Shown one piece after another: positions 34,179-46,439 of a stretch of DNA of 64,000 nt. The position numbers were made by a program, and so were the translations under genes. The stretch is taken from the NCBI RefSeq assembly GCF_963583255.1, contig NC_084804.1, forward strand, positions 30,110,112 through 30,174,111, written 5' to 3'. This DNA comes from Pyrus communis. Its lineage: Eukaryota; Streptophyta; Magnoliopsida; Rosales; Rosaceae. How positions within the stretch are numbered: position 1 is the first letter of the stretch; every line of letters begins with the position of its first letter. Below the pieces are notes generated by a model that saw only the letters and a list, made by a program, of their open reading frames with translations, was not told the DNA's origin and made no database searches.

Positions 34179-37100
34179 TTACCAAGAGAAAGGGTTCTGC
34201 AATCATAGTTCCAAAAAACACCTAGGTCAAAAAACTTCTCCACATCTGAAATATGTCAAATATTTACGTCAAAACGAGCGATTTTGGCACACTTATTTTA
34301 AATTTACTTAAGCGAGGAGTGCGGAAGGCCAAAAGAGGAGTGTTAGAATCTCTGGACTTTACACAAGTATAAATTAGGTCACTTACAAACTTCTTCTTCT
34401 TTTTCTTCTTTTTCTCAAGTTGGGCGATAAGCTCATCCTGTCGGACAAGGGTGTCTTCAAGTGCCTACAAAAACCAAAACAGAAACAGAATGTACATGTT
34501 CACGTTTAGTTTTCTCTTGATATAGATTTTCTTGTCTCGATTTCATTTTTCTTTTGGAAACGCCAACATCAACACCGAAAAACATGAATGTCGAGACAAT
34601 TTACCTTCTTGGTTGATGACAGCTCTTGTTCCAAGGTGTTGACGCGATTAAGAGCAGCATTCAACATTTCCTCTTTGTCAGGTGGCATGACTGCTGGTTT
34701 CGAGCTGAGAGCATTCAGCTTCTCCTCCAGTTCAGCCATGCGCTTCATCATGTTCATATAGTCGGTGCTAGAGATGGCAGGCACAGGCAACGGTTGGCCT
34801 TTAACCACCACTCTGTTGTAGTAAACGGGGCTTCCATACAGGGCAGCTTCAGTGAGTTTTCTTGGCATGGTTCGCGTAAATCGAACCATGGCAACAATTC
34901 CCATGATGAAGGCCATGAGTCCAGACAGTAACTGATTGGTTAGTCCACCAGGAGCCTTGCAAGTATCATGCACAGGGAAGCCTTCTGTAGGAAATTTATC
35001 ATAATGAACTGACTTAGGCCAATTTGCATCAACAGTCTTGTCAACCATCGGCGCAAAGTTGTCATACTCATAGGCTTGACTGCTCTTGTCCGCGATTGAA
35101 ACCTGCAAAACACAAAGCAAATGAGAACATCAACAGATCAACGCGGCATGGAACAGCACAATCTGCACTGCTTTTGAAAGGGGTAGCAAAAGATGAATAG
35201 AGATCAGTATGATAACGAAGCTCTGCTAAGCTTACCCTTTTAAGTGGACGAGAGAGTCTTCGATGCTCCACTGGAAAATGCATGTCAACCTCTGCAACGG
35301 TTTTTGATTTGAAAGAATCGTATCTCTTCATGTGGTAGTAGCATAAGAAAAGTAAACAGAAATTTGGCAATTGATCATTAAAAACAAAAGAAGGCAGTTT
35401 GAAGAGAGGCCATAATTACACCAAAACTGAAAGATTTGAGTACCTTTGAGGATGCATTCTCATCTTCAGAGATAATCTTCTCCTCAATGCCGGATAACGA
35501 CATCCTCGAGCATTTGGCCTCACCATTATGAACCATCTGGATCATCAAAACAACTGATTTTAATCTTTTGTTCATATTAGGATAGAAGATGCTACAATCA
35601 AAACGAAACAAATAGTAGTAAATCACCTTCATTATGTCTGGATCGTTCCACGGGCCCTTATCCGAGCGCATACAGCCACCCTTATCAGCACAAGTACAAG
35701 TGCCACCTAGAAACTCTGGCAGCTCGCTGTTACAGATTTTAACGAAAACACGTTATGACAGAATATGAAGCTAATACGTTATTACGTTGCCAAATAAATA
35801 TGTTACAGCACAACGTGAATCAGGAATGCTTACAATATAGACTAGGAGATGCATGAAAAATTGAACCGATTCGAAGGAAATATATTTTTCCCTGGTTGAA
35901 ACTTACCTGCCATCAATTATTTCAAGCAGCTTGCTCTGGTATTTGTTTCCGAGAACCTGATGGGTAATCATCAACTCGTTTAGCACCATTACCATATCAA
36001 ATCGTAATTCGGAGTAGGTTACTGTAAAGGATGAATGCTTACATTGATTTTTGCCGTGGTCTTTGGATCAAGGAAAGATTTCACAGTGTTCCATAAGAGT
36101 CTAAATCCGGAACCAGCATTGATGATGAACATACGGTTGAGGGTCTATGATCAATAAAACTTTCGATCAGCGTCATAAAAGAACAAAAACTAGTTTTCTT
36201 GCTAGGCAAGCAAACCAAGAAAGCTCGTTGCACAAAAATTGAAATGAAATTTACAGGATACCTCAGGATAGTTGCCACCATCGATGTTCTGAAGGGTCTG
36301 GATGAGGTCCCTTGCAGATTTGTTGAAATTTTTAAACCCCTTCACATCAATTACATGAACTAATGATTAATTATTTTGTAACTCAAACGAAGGATAAAGA
36401 AAAATCGAAGGATCTAGCTATGTTTACTAACCACTCCTTGGACATCAAGAATAGTGGTGCTCTGATCAATGTGCTTCTTTGCTGCAATAGAACATGCTGG
36501 GAATTTACTGACAAAGGTCCTCTCAAACTCCCGAACATGGTACTTCACGTAACGTTCCATTGTTGTCACTTGCATCAGTTTGTTACAATCGACTTGACCA
36601 AGTCTCTCAATGTAGACAGGTCGTCCATCCTTATCAACTCCGTGATGTCCTTGGGGATAGTACTTCAAAACTTCCTCAATTTCCTTGAAATCGAAGTCCT
36701 AACAAAATAACCGAAGGCAAATTTTAGGATACAATAGTACTCGATGAAAGCGTACAGAAAGTTCGAAAAAAAAAACCTTATAGAATTACCTCCATGATGG
36801 TGTCAGCACCAAATTCCTTTCTCCACTGAAGCATGTCAGTCCACATTTGCTTTGCCTTCTCAATGTCAAATTTCCTGGCCTTTAAAAATCTGTACCATCA
36901 TACAAGAAGATTACATTTTAATCCTAATTGTTTATAGAAACTCGATCATCTATAACCGTTAATGCTGGCCAAAATATGGAATAAGTTACCTTAGCATCAT
37001 ATGATGATCATCGTGTTTTGCAGGCAGTAGTTCTTCCAAAATAAGTGCTTGGCGGAATGCGTCCACTGCCTTTAACTCCTCCGCATCAATGTTATCCTCG

Positions 37101-37365
37101 ATTGGGACGGACATCACCTTGCTGTTTCTTCGTCCCTTCTTAGTAAAGGAATGCCTAAACTTGGTGGAGGCATTGATTGCCTTCTTCTTAAGAGTCCCAA
37201 GCCTTGTTTTCCTCTCATCCTCGGAAGTTTCTTCTTGACCTGCAGAGAATAATTGTAGACAAAGATCATGACAAAGATTGAGTTGGAATGCAAACGTAGG
37301 CACAAATGTTTAATTGTTAATTATAGCTTACTAGATTTAAGGTGTCGGTCGACGGATGCAGGCAT
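34179..37365 (-). CDS. SFH: SFH-B: SEC14-like phosphatidylinositol/phosphatidylcholine transfer protein, 13 coding exons
   Basis: Exons from the start: 37365-37332, 37239-36990, 36889-36790, 36698-36432, 36339-36262, 36144-36043, 35956-35907, 35726-35627, 35536-35444, 35325-35236, 35102-34605, 34464-34387, 34196-34179. The total is 1758 nt (585 aa), with GT/AG borders. Exons 1, 3-8 have exactly the lengths of SFH-A. The start [10 protein letters not shown] aligns with that of SFH-C; an in-frame ATG four codons upstream (37377) also exists. The Sec14 domain spans about residues 130-312 ([33 protein letters not shown]). Then come the linker, a hydrophobic nodulin-type segment ([17 protein letters not shown]), the coiled coil, and a lysine run with the tail FNPFSW encoded by an 18 bp last exon. 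Exon 10 (RYDSF...) and the tail exon are the least certain. If the last intron were retained, the frame would run on to a stop near 34264. The role is inferred from the family: PI/PC exchange and local phosphoinositide supply at membranes. Confidence 0.9.
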
Positions 37366-37509
37366 AGTGTCACACATGGTTGATATCTTGCAAGGTTGCT
37401 CTACCGCTTTGAGGCAGCCAAAGAATAGGAGAGTCAAGCACTCATATGTCACAACTTGCTCAAACTAGAGCCCTCGGAGGATATACCCTACACCTATAGC
37501 CTTATACAC

Positions 37510-37901
37510 CTAAAAAAGAAAAAGAAAAATTAGAAAACCAACCATGAATTAATGTTGTTAGCATGCATTCAAGGGGTAACTTTTTTTTGTTAGTCTTATT
37601 TTCCATACAAACTGATTACGTTGTCAGCCTGTAATTTAGACCGCACATTCATGACATGATCAATGGTTTAGATTCAAAGTCTGTCAACATAACCACCGAG
37701 AGCATTGAAATTATTCGTCAAGAAATTAGAAAAGTGACAATTACCCAAAAGAAGGGTGGCTATGGGGATTGAAAAAGTTGAGCAATCAAAAGCTAGCTAG
37801 CATTACGAATGATCAAAAAGAAAAGAGGAAAACAAGAGATTGGGTGTATAGATAATGAAGAAGAAGAAGAAGAAGCATAAGCAGAAGAAGCAGAAGAATA
37901 C
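37510..37901 (-). other. Intron in the 5' leader of SFH-B
   Basis: Donor CCAAAAAG|GTATTC at 37902/37901 and acceptor TTTTTTAG at 37510, just upstream of the exon with the start codon. The leader exon end AAAAAG resembles that of SFH-A (26941) and SFH-C (63190, CAAAAG|GTATTA), so a leader intron appears shared by the family. Confidence 0.6.
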
Positions 37902-37939
37902 CTTTTTGGCAACAAATAAAGGGAGGTAAGAGAGAAAGT

Positions 37940-37992
37940 GGTGAAGCATATATATGATCCGAGTTAATCTCTGGAACTGGACGGCCAGACAG
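37940..37992 (-). promoter_or_regulatory. SFH-B core promoter, conserved TATATAT block
   Basis: A TATATAT box at 37949-37955 lies in a block (TCGGATCATATATATGC on the minus strand, preceded by GAGATTAAC) that recurs upstream of SFH-C at 63391-63440. About 30 bp downstream begins a C/T-rich leader. Similarity to the SFH-C upstream region continues to about 38185. Confidence 0.6.
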
Positions 37993-38299
37993 ACAGACAG
38001 ACAGGACGACATGACTTACTTCGCAAAGAAAGATTGACACCAAAAAAAGGGAGATTTTGTTTTCATTTTTTTGTTGACATGGTCGTCTCTGTGCATTGCG
38101 TTGCATTGCTTGACCAGTTTTTTGCTGTTTGTGGTGGTCTGCAGCTGCGAAATGCAAGCCACTCCGTTCAATATCTTTTGTTTTCCCCGCACAAGCTAAC
38201 TAACTTTTCCCCAACGGCCATCCTTCTTTTTCCACGCAAAATCCTACTATTTTTGTTTGAAAATACCCTCTCTTATTTTTTGGTGAATAATGTAATAGT

Positions 38300-39845
38300 T
38301 GCAATGTCAAGATAATTAATTAATTTTATTTTTTTTAATAAACGATATTATCTACATTAAAAAATTGAGGTGATGGGCTAAATCTCACAACTAGATCATA
38401 ATACTAAGTGGGAATTTCTTTTATTGGTTTAAATCAAAAGAAAAAAGTCCACATGTGAGCATAGCTACATTGGCAAGAATGGATCTGATTTTACAAAATT
38501 TTGATCAATTTAAAGTGAAACGTATAGTTTTATAGCAAAAGACTCAGGTGTAATAAAATAATAAAACTAATCACTGTATTTTATTTTATCAATTCTCTGA
38601 CATCGAATTTTTGTATTCTTCAATAGAAATGCCATAACTCCTTAGAAATGACTAGAGTCAAAATTGACACCTTGAAATTATAAGTATCTTTGTGGAACCT
38701 TACGAAACGATATGACAACTGAAATATTGTATTTATACTCCGGTATATGTAAAAGAGTACCTGTTTTGTCTTTGACACTGTGATATTTGAATTGAAGCTA
38801 CTGTTGGCAATCCATTGACAATTAACCAAGGGCGATGATGAAATATTTTTATTTATCAATATTAATTTAATTTAATATATAATCACATTATTTTAAACTA
38901 CATACATAAATCATATTAATTTAAGCTACATATATTAATAAAACATGAAAACCGAAAGTGTTTGCTCTTTTGGAGGTAGTTTAATTTTGTGTAATTTACT
39001 TCTAGGGTTTATTCTATTTGTATTCATTACTTGGTTGTTGAAGTTTGGAAGAGAAAGTCAACCACTTTTCTTCTTTCTTGTAAGATATTGAAGTTGCAGC
39101 CGGGAAAAAAAAAAAAAAAAAAAAAGTCAAGTACATATCTCTAGTTGTCAAGTGTGGTTCTCCACTAAGTTTCCATTGATCGTGGTGGTTTGCAATTGTT
39201 TGCCAGCTGCTCAATTCATGTTGACTTGTGGCAATATTTTGGTACATAGATATAAGGTTAGATGCAGTGGGAGTTAGCCAATTGGTTAAGATAGTGCATT
39301 CGTTTTCTCGCACTTGAGTTTTTATCCTTCTTTATATATTATAGTAGTTTAAATACGCTTTTGTTTCGTAAAAATAAATAAAAATAAATAAATAAATAAA
39401 ATAAAAAACTATTGACAACATAAATATTAGATTTCGACCGCTATTGAAAAACTGATCATTTAAGCAATTAGAGTTTGAAAAATGATCGGTTTTACTAATT
39501 TTTCAAAAAAACGTACTTATGGATTCACAAGCATCAATGGTAGAAATTTATTAATAAATTTCTAATATGCAAATTATTTAACCTGCATTTCTCTAGATAT
39601 TGTAAAAATTATATGATTTTTTTATACGAAGGGTTATATATCAAATGAAAATTTCATTTTTAATCTTTAAAAAAGATGAGTTTTAAACTATAACCTTGTA
39701 TAAGATTAAAATTCAATTTTAGTCCTCGTACATTTAATCATCTCAATTATTATTTATATTTTGATGTTTTATTTTTCTTTTTCTTTTTTTAATGTATTAA
39801 TTACATTTAAATTTAATTTTCATTTCATTCATCATAATATATTTT
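38300..39845. other. Intergenic, AT-rich, contains a SINE-like unit
   Basis: No gene recognised. Long A and AT tracts occur (39105-39125, 39375-39410). The only structured piece is the SINE-like unit at 39263-39410. Confidence 0.4.
39263..39410 (+). mobile_element. tRNA-derived SINE-like unit
   Basis: Contains a box-A-like TTAGCCAATTGGTTAAGA and a box-B-like CACTTGAGTTTTTATCC 40 bp later, followed by a T-rich stretch and a long AAATAAATAAATAA tail. This is the layout of plant SINEs. Target duplications were not determined. Confidence 0.5.
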
Positions 39846-40519
39846 AGGAAAAATTACACGTAGAGTATACTTTTAATACTTAATTATAAATTGAGACTAC
39901 ACTTTTTAAACATTTCAAGAAAGGACATTTTTTAAACCCGTGTAAGATGACGTCATGTCTTGTTTTTTCCATTAGAAAATGAGTTACGTATTATGTTAAA
40001 ACACAATCGGTGGTGATTCGAATAATTCAAATTATATTTTCATTTCTCTACTACTTTTCTTTCTCTTTGAAGTTTATCTGTTCCGATTTATCTCTTGTCA
40101 TCTCCTTGATTATCTCTCGCCATAATTTCTATTCGAATCATTCAAGTTTTCTTCGAAGGTAAGTGTTTCTCTTAAGTTTATCTCTCTGAATTTTATGTGT
40201 TCCGATTTAGATTTTTTTGAAAAGTTGTGTGTTTTTGAATTTATTTCGGTTTATATTTTGAAAGAGTCTCTAATTTTTTAGTTTTTTATTGGTCGCATTG
40301 AGTTTTTTTGGATTGTTTTTCTTTTTTGAAGTCACGGTTTTTTAGTTTTGAAGATTTTGATTCAGTTTTTATTTGATTGAGCGTTTGGCGAAGGTGATTT
40401 TTCGTTGTGCTGCTTTTGTTTTTCATTAAAGTTTCATTTTGGTTTTTGCAGTATAGTTATCATATATATATATATATATATTTGTTACAATTTGAATGGA
40501 TTATGAGTTAGTTTAGTAT

Positions 40520-40896
40520 TTGGTGAACGTTATTAATATTTATGTAGCATCAGTTCACAGAATTGTGCAGAATCAGTTATCATAAGTTTTTTTTTGGGGG
40601 GGGGGGGGGGGGGGGGGGGCCGCGGTGCAGCATCAGCTTTATAACCATTGGGATTGGTTTATTTAAAGGACAATGGATTAGAAACCATTTAATGGATTAT
40701 TTAATCATTTTTTATATTTTGTGTTGCATCTGTGTTACAGATATTTGTGCAGCATCAGTGTTTATACATTTTTTGATTGTCATTTGTGCATCATCAATTT
40801 TACATAATATTGTAAGAGTTTCATCATTTTTTGAAAGATTTTTGTGCAGCATCAGTTTTTATTGATTATTAGATTTACATTTTAAAATGCATAAAT

Positions 40897-40940
<44 letters not shown>

Positions 40941-40975
40941 AATTATTTCTGTGTAGCATCAGTTTAACTCCATGT
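40520..40975 (+). repeat. Dispersed TGCAGCATCAG motifs at the MULE left side
   Basis: Six copies of GTGCAGCATCAGTTT-like words occur upstream of the transposase (near 40565, 40626, 40747, 40787, 40844 and 40952), together with a G-run (40597-40619) and AT dinucleotide tracts (40462-40480, 40903-40938). Similar words recur on the same strand at 44530-45930. Confidence 0.6.
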
Positions 40976-40999
40976 TTTTATTTTTTTTGGGTGTAGATC

Positions 41000-43675
41000 A
41001 TGTCCATTGTTATAGTGTTGAAGTGTGTAGTAGTTGTGCCGCTTTATCCACATACTAATTATGAGGATTTGTGCGGGCAATTAACTTTTAGGTTTCCAAG
41101 TTTGTCATCTGGAGGCTTTCTGTTGAAATACTCATTATACGGAGGCGAACCAAACTGTTTATTAGGGTGCAATGAAGATATTCAGACCTTTCTATTGGTG
41201 AATAACTTGATTTCAAGTTCAGTTATTCATGTTTATGTTCAAGCTAAGAAGGAGATGTTTATTGTTTCTACTAGTAGTGTGTTGTCTTGCCTAAGTAAAG
41301 CTACTAATATTGGAGATGGGAACCAATTTTTGGGTAAGTATGGCTCTTATGGACCTCACCATTATGCAACAAATGAGCGGCAGAGTTATATTTCTTATGA
41401 GGGTCAAAGTTATGAAGATGGTGCAAATGAGATTTGTAGAAAACTTACACAATACTCTATTGAGGTTGGTTTTGTTTTTGAGTTCACTAGGATTGATTGG
41501 AAGTGTGTTATTGCTATTTGCTTAAAGAAACTGTTGGAGGGGTGTTAATGGCGTGTTCATGTTGTTGTGCAACAGTCTAGTGGTTTTATCATTAAAAAAT
41601 TAAATAATATTCATACTTGCACTGGAGTCAAAAGGAGAATAAAAGGTTTGGCCCTTCTGTTTTTTCCTCTTTGTTGGCTGCCAAGGTTCGTTCAAATCCG
41701 CATATTAAGGCAAAGGATGATATGAGATAAATGAAAGAGAGTTATTGTAATACCCTAGAAATTTTAAAATATATGAAAATATAGAAAATTTATTGATAAG
41801 TGGAAAATGCCCCTCGTTGATTAAACGTAATTTTACAAGGATTTATTTTACCCTCGTATATTTTATCGTATTTCTTGACATATATGGATGGAGTTCGATC
41901 CTACAAGCGTGTAGGCCAAAACCGTTCATGAAACGGAGTTATAACGAAGAAATTAGAGATGTTTTCGTTATTGGAAAAAAATTAATAAATAAAAGAAATG
42001 AGATTGGAAGTTGCCAGGTGGCAGCAAGAGAGAGGGCGAAATGAGGGATGCGGGAGAGAAAAGGAGGAGGGATCAGTTGAAGGTAATAAATTTTTTAAGG
42101 ATCAGTTGTGTGATTGACGTAAAAAGAATTCATGCCTTTGATGTTTTGGTTCTTTCTAAACCTAAAATTAGTGTATCCAAAGCTTTGGACTTCCAAAACA
42201 GATCCTATCAAATATTTCTATTTTTCCTTTGAATTACTCATATATACAAACTTCGATGTCAACAAGCTCTTATTAGCAGGCCTGCTGAAGCAGCGAGAGA
42301 ACTTTCCACCATTGGAAAACTGGTGGGTGCATTCCAGCAAGCCATTTTAGTCTTATTTTAGCGCGAATCGAATCTCGTTAAGCGTTAGATAAATTCCGGT
42401 TGAAATGAAGTATCTGCACTTGAAACTTATCCTCCCCACCTAAAGAACATCTATCAATGGCCTGGCCCAATTGCTTATATTATCCACAATATCAATAGGT
42501 AGCACCTCTCTCAGCTTGTTAACATTCCATTGGCCATCGGATTAGGGCGAGTGTCTAAAGACCGGGTTATCTCTTTGAATCAAGTTACTGCGCAGCCTCG
42601 TGAATACAACCATTAGGCTGCGAAGCAGATCTTGCCTGTAGGAATCTAAAAGTTTTAAGTGGGATGTGGAATGTGATTGGTGATGGATGGTGGTTATGAA
42701 ATCAGTTCCGCATCAGATGATGAGCTCGAGAACTAAGGTAGAGCATGGCTTGCTTATTCCTCAAACGAGCTCAAAAATAGTTGCTTCTAGTTTGAGCTCA
42801 GTTAAGACCTCATTAAAAAAGAATTGGGATACTTCCCCCAAAAAAACCAAGAAAGGCGGCAGCCCTCACCTCTGCAGCCGCAGCATGAGGGAGCGGATCT
42901 TTCAAAAATTGTGCATATGCATGTAGTGTTGAAGATGTTGATAGGAATATTGAGAAAATGAGAAGTTCTAATGGAGATATTTCCGATTCATTTTTAGATC
43001 ATCTTCCAGAAGAGCATTATTTTATTATACATTTTCGAGGAAATCGGTTGAACGAAACGAGTAATAAAACTGCATAATCATTTAACGCAATGATTTCTGA
43101 AGAGCGTCAGATACCTATTCTTGATTTGATTGAATCAATTAGGGAGAGGTTGATGGTCATAATGTCCGACAAGAGGCGTGTTTTAGAAAAGTGATTTTCT
43201 TTGTTATGTCCAAAAAAAGAAGATGATCTTAGAGGTTTTGTTTAAGATGGTAGTCACTGGATTGTTAGTAGGTCATCTGATGATGTGTTTGAGGTTCGAG
43301 GGGATATGAACTCTTTAGTTGTTATGTTGGATCAACACCAGTGTTCATGTGTTCAATGGAAGCATAAAGGATTTCCAAGTGCTCATGCTTTGCAAGTTAT
43401 GCTGCATGATCATCGTGATATTGAGGATTTTGTGGATGACTACTGAAAAGTTTCTTCTTATAAGCTAAGCTATCAGTTTCCTATTGTCCAAGTTTTGACT
43501 TGAACAAGCCCACTTTTGATCTACTAAATGCTCATGTTAAGCCTCATTGTACAAGGAGACAAGGTGGTAGACCACGTATTCATCATTACAATTCTAAAAA
43601 TGAGACAAGAGGTGTAAGATGTAGTCATTGTCATCAGATTTCACTTCATAACAAGCAGACATGTTAGACTTTAAT
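41000..43675 (+). pseudogene. MURA-like Mutator transposase, broken
   Basis: The N-terminal part (41000-41548, open for 182 codons) starts MSIVIVLKCVVVVPLY and ends in a typical MuDR N-domain (CRKLTQYSIEVGFVFEF, WKCVIAICLKKL). After a frame break it continues VHVVVQQSSGFIIKKL, HTCTGVKRRIKG and HIKAKDD to about 41745. A segment of about 1.2 kb without transposase similarity follows (41745-42915), where the DDE catalytic core should be. The C-terminal part (about 42916-43670) carries the SWIM zinc finger CSCVQWKHKGFPSAHA and a RCSHCHQISLHNKQTC knuckle. Several stops (for example near 43076, 43191, 43246, 43444) confirm decay. In active elements the protein binds the TIRs and cuts DNA. Confidence 0.8.
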
Positions 43676-43714
43676 TTGATTTTTATTTTTATTTTTTGAG
43701 TGTTGGATTTTTTT

Positions 43715-43885
43715 TGTATTATGGAAGTTTGTTATTAGATTAGGTTTTTATTATTTTTCATTCATAATAAGTTTTTTGTTATTAGATTAGTTTTTTATTA
43801 TTTTCATTATATTTCATTCATAATAAGTTTTTTGTTATCAGATTAGTTTTTTATTATTTTTCGTTCAAAATAAGTTTTTGATTTT
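43715..43885 (+). repeat. Tandem repeat of about 60 bp, nearly three units
   Basis: The words TTATTAGATTAG, TTTTTTATTATTTTTC and TTCATAATAAG recur in register at about 60 bp spacing just after the transposase remnant. Simple AT-rich array, no coding potential. Confidence 0.6.
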
Positions 43886-44039
43886 ATGCAAAATTAAGTT
43901 ATACGTTTTGTACGCAACATTAGTTTTTAGTATGGCAAACTCATGATTTTATTGAAAATATAAACACAAATTTTAAGCAGAATTAGCTTGTTTTTGGATT
44001 TACCATTTTGTCTGCTGGGTCATCGTCTTGACTTTTTAG

Positions 44040-45600
44040 CTTATCTTAGCTTTGTGTTTTTATCTTCCACGCAACCAGTGTCATTTGAATATCTTCATCA
44101 TCTGTTTGATCATTGCCTTTTTCCAGCATTTCTGAAACAGTTCTTTCATCATCATCATCATCTTCTTGTTGTTGAACGTCAATCATCTCATCATTAGCAT
44201 CACCTTTTAGACGTTTAGGTGCCACTACAGTTTCATCCTTCTTGGCTACTTGCTCAGGTCCCACTACCATTTCATTTTCTTCAGGATCTTCATGTTGAAG
44301 CACTAATTTGTTTTTTTTTTACGTTTTAGCTTTCTTGGTTTTGGTCCCTTCTTAGCTACTTGCTTTCCCATGTTCCTCTTTTTTTATACAGGTGGAGGAT
44401 AGACAAAGTCGTTGTCATCATCTTCTGAGCACTGTTCAATTGACTCCTCAATTTGTTTTCATTGTCCATCCGTGAGAGGTTAAAGAATTATGTTTTTTGA
44501 TACTTTATTTGAAAACAATACACAATAGGCACATGCAGAATATCTTTTCACACAAAGTACATGTAGAATCATGTTTTACATAAAAGTATATGCAGTATCA
44601 GCTTTACCTCCAAATTTTCATTTGTTTCTTTATAGATTTTTTCATGTAGAACTGTCAAATCCCACTTCACTGCTATTAGCAAGCGTTTCTCCTTTCCTTC
44701 TATTGGTTTGATGATTGTGGTGTGATCACAAATCCAATAATGTAGACAAAATAAAAGTTAGAGATTTGTATATTTTTGCAAAATATGACAAAAACTGATT
44801 TTTTATTTATTAGTTTATGTTTGCTTACCAGTAAAAGTACAACAAAGCCACTGATGGTTGGTTGTTTGTCTCTTTTTCTCTTCTATGTTCTATCGATTGA
44901 TTCCATCAAGTATCTTGCTGTTTCCTTGGCTTAGTTGTACTGATTTATGTTATCGATGGAGTTGCAATTCTTGGCCAAACTCCAAGGGAGTTTCCCTGTT
45001 GAGCTCCCAAGCAAATTTGTGTTGAGCTAATATAGAATTACAAAGGAGACTGCATCTTGATCCCCTTTTATTGTCCTAGTATCAAATGCAACTTGAATTG
45101 CTTGTGCAATTTCTCTTTTACCGATTGTTGTCATTTCTGAGAAGTATTTATCAATAAATCTGTTTTCTTTTAGCTTTAGGATTCTTAAGTCTCTTGTTGA
45201 CTAAGGGGCTTCTTTGCCTCGATTTGGGATCCCAAATATGCGTTGGACATCATCAACATTTACTTTGCAATATCCATTTTTGAACATTCCTTTTTCAGTG
45301 TCATACCAATTCACTATATGTATGACATCTCAGTCTGATTTATTCATATGTAATTCACCTTTTATGTAAGCTTTCGCTAGTCTTCCAAAATGTGACTTAT
45401 ATATGAATGCCAATACTTCTAGTTTTCATCAAGTTTTGGCTTGAACTCTTGTAATAGTTAAGCAAAGGCCAAGAGATTAGTCTTATTTGAGCATAGTCAT
45501 CATCTGTTGCCCAATGCTTTATAGCAGGAGATTTTGGAGCTGATTTCTTTTTGGTTGCAAAATGTTTTACTTTTGGCGTCATCTTCATAAAAAATGAAAC
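44040..45600 (-). pseudogene. MULE second gene, plant mobile-domain/DUF1985-like, broken
   Basis: Minus-strand pieces include VKHFATKKKSAPKS (about 45588-45530), MSYIVNWYDTEKGMFKNG followed by VDDVQRIFGIPNRG (about 45330-45220), FIDKYFSEMTTIGKREIAQA, and SLAKNCNSIDNINQYN (about 44980-44940). Next comes an acidic, low-complexity C-terminal part (about 44303-44046; QQQEDDDDDERTVSEMLEKG). The VxxVxxIFGIPxxG and the 'IDNINQYNWAK'-type pattern recall plant proteins with DUF1985/mobile-domain regions that travel with some MULEs, sometimes with Ulp1-like protease domains; no protease part is seen here. Several stops break the frame. The assignment is tentative. The gene converges on the transposase as mudrB does on mudrA. 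Confidence 0.45.
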
Positions 45601-45935
45601 GATAATAAGTATAATTTTAAATCAAATCATATGAAGTCATATAAATGACAAACTAGATGCAAAGGGGTAGATCCTAGGCAGACAAACTAGATGCAGTATT
45701 ACTAAGCACACAAGCTAGATGCAGTATCACTTAGCGCACAAGTAAATGCAGCATCACTTAGCAAGCAAGGTAGATGCAGAATTGGTTGTTAACGCACAAT
45801 GTAGATGCATAATTATTTAACACAAGCTTGATGCAATTCCTTTTTTCTTTTTCTACAACATATTTATGTGCATAACCAATTTACAAACAGAAAGTAGAAC
45901 CAGAGTTAATTTACAAAGTGCAGCATCGAAGCTAG
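44530..45935 (+). repeat. Dispersed TGCAGTATCA motifs at the MULE right side
   Basis: Copies of ATGCAGTATCA/ATGCAGCATCA-like words lie near 44530, 44590, 45690, 45718, 45747, 45773 and 45900, several of them in a short cluster (45655-45840) with CACAAGCTAGATGCAGTATC-like units of about 28 bp. Confidence 0.55.
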
Positions 45936-46439
45936 ACAATTAATGTTTTTACTCACAAAATTTAGACGCATTTTTATTTTCTTTTTCAGATTTTGTTGAA
46001 GAATTAGTATACATATAAACTAAAAAGGTGAAACTGAAACATCTAAAACATTGAAATTGTTTTTTCTTAAAAGTGTTGGAAAGTGTCGGAAACTATAGAG
46101 ATTTTAGGGGTTTTTGTTCTGCGGAAGTATCTTTTGCGTGATAGGTATTTGAAATGATAGGTTTGGGGAAGATGAAACCACGGGTATTGAATAAGGGAAA
46201 AGGGAAACCGGTTAGTTTTTATATTTTTTTGTCGTGTAGTGGTTAACATGTCCGTTTATTAACGGTTATAGTCAAGGGGCGTGGGCTGTAATTTAGTCGG
46301 TCCATTTCTTTTTGGGTTAGGCTTAGTTTTTTGTTATTGGTTTTTTGTCCCTCCTTGTAATGTTTTAAAAGGTGTGGAGTTGTGTGAAATATGGTATATA
46401 ATTGTGTCTCTATAAGCAAGGCTCCCTATATTTTAATGT

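Noticed and set aside
34264..34464. SFH-B ending by read-through after the lysine run
   Set aside because: A GTAAGT donor directly after KKKKF and a GCAG acceptor before an 18 nt exon coding NPFSW fit the tails of SFH-A and SFH-C better.
36363..36710. Plus-strand frame of 115 codons
   Set aside because: Antisense shadow of SFH-B exon 4; the same holds for 56509-57102 over SFH-C exon 4 and 34626-34931 over SFH-B exon 11.
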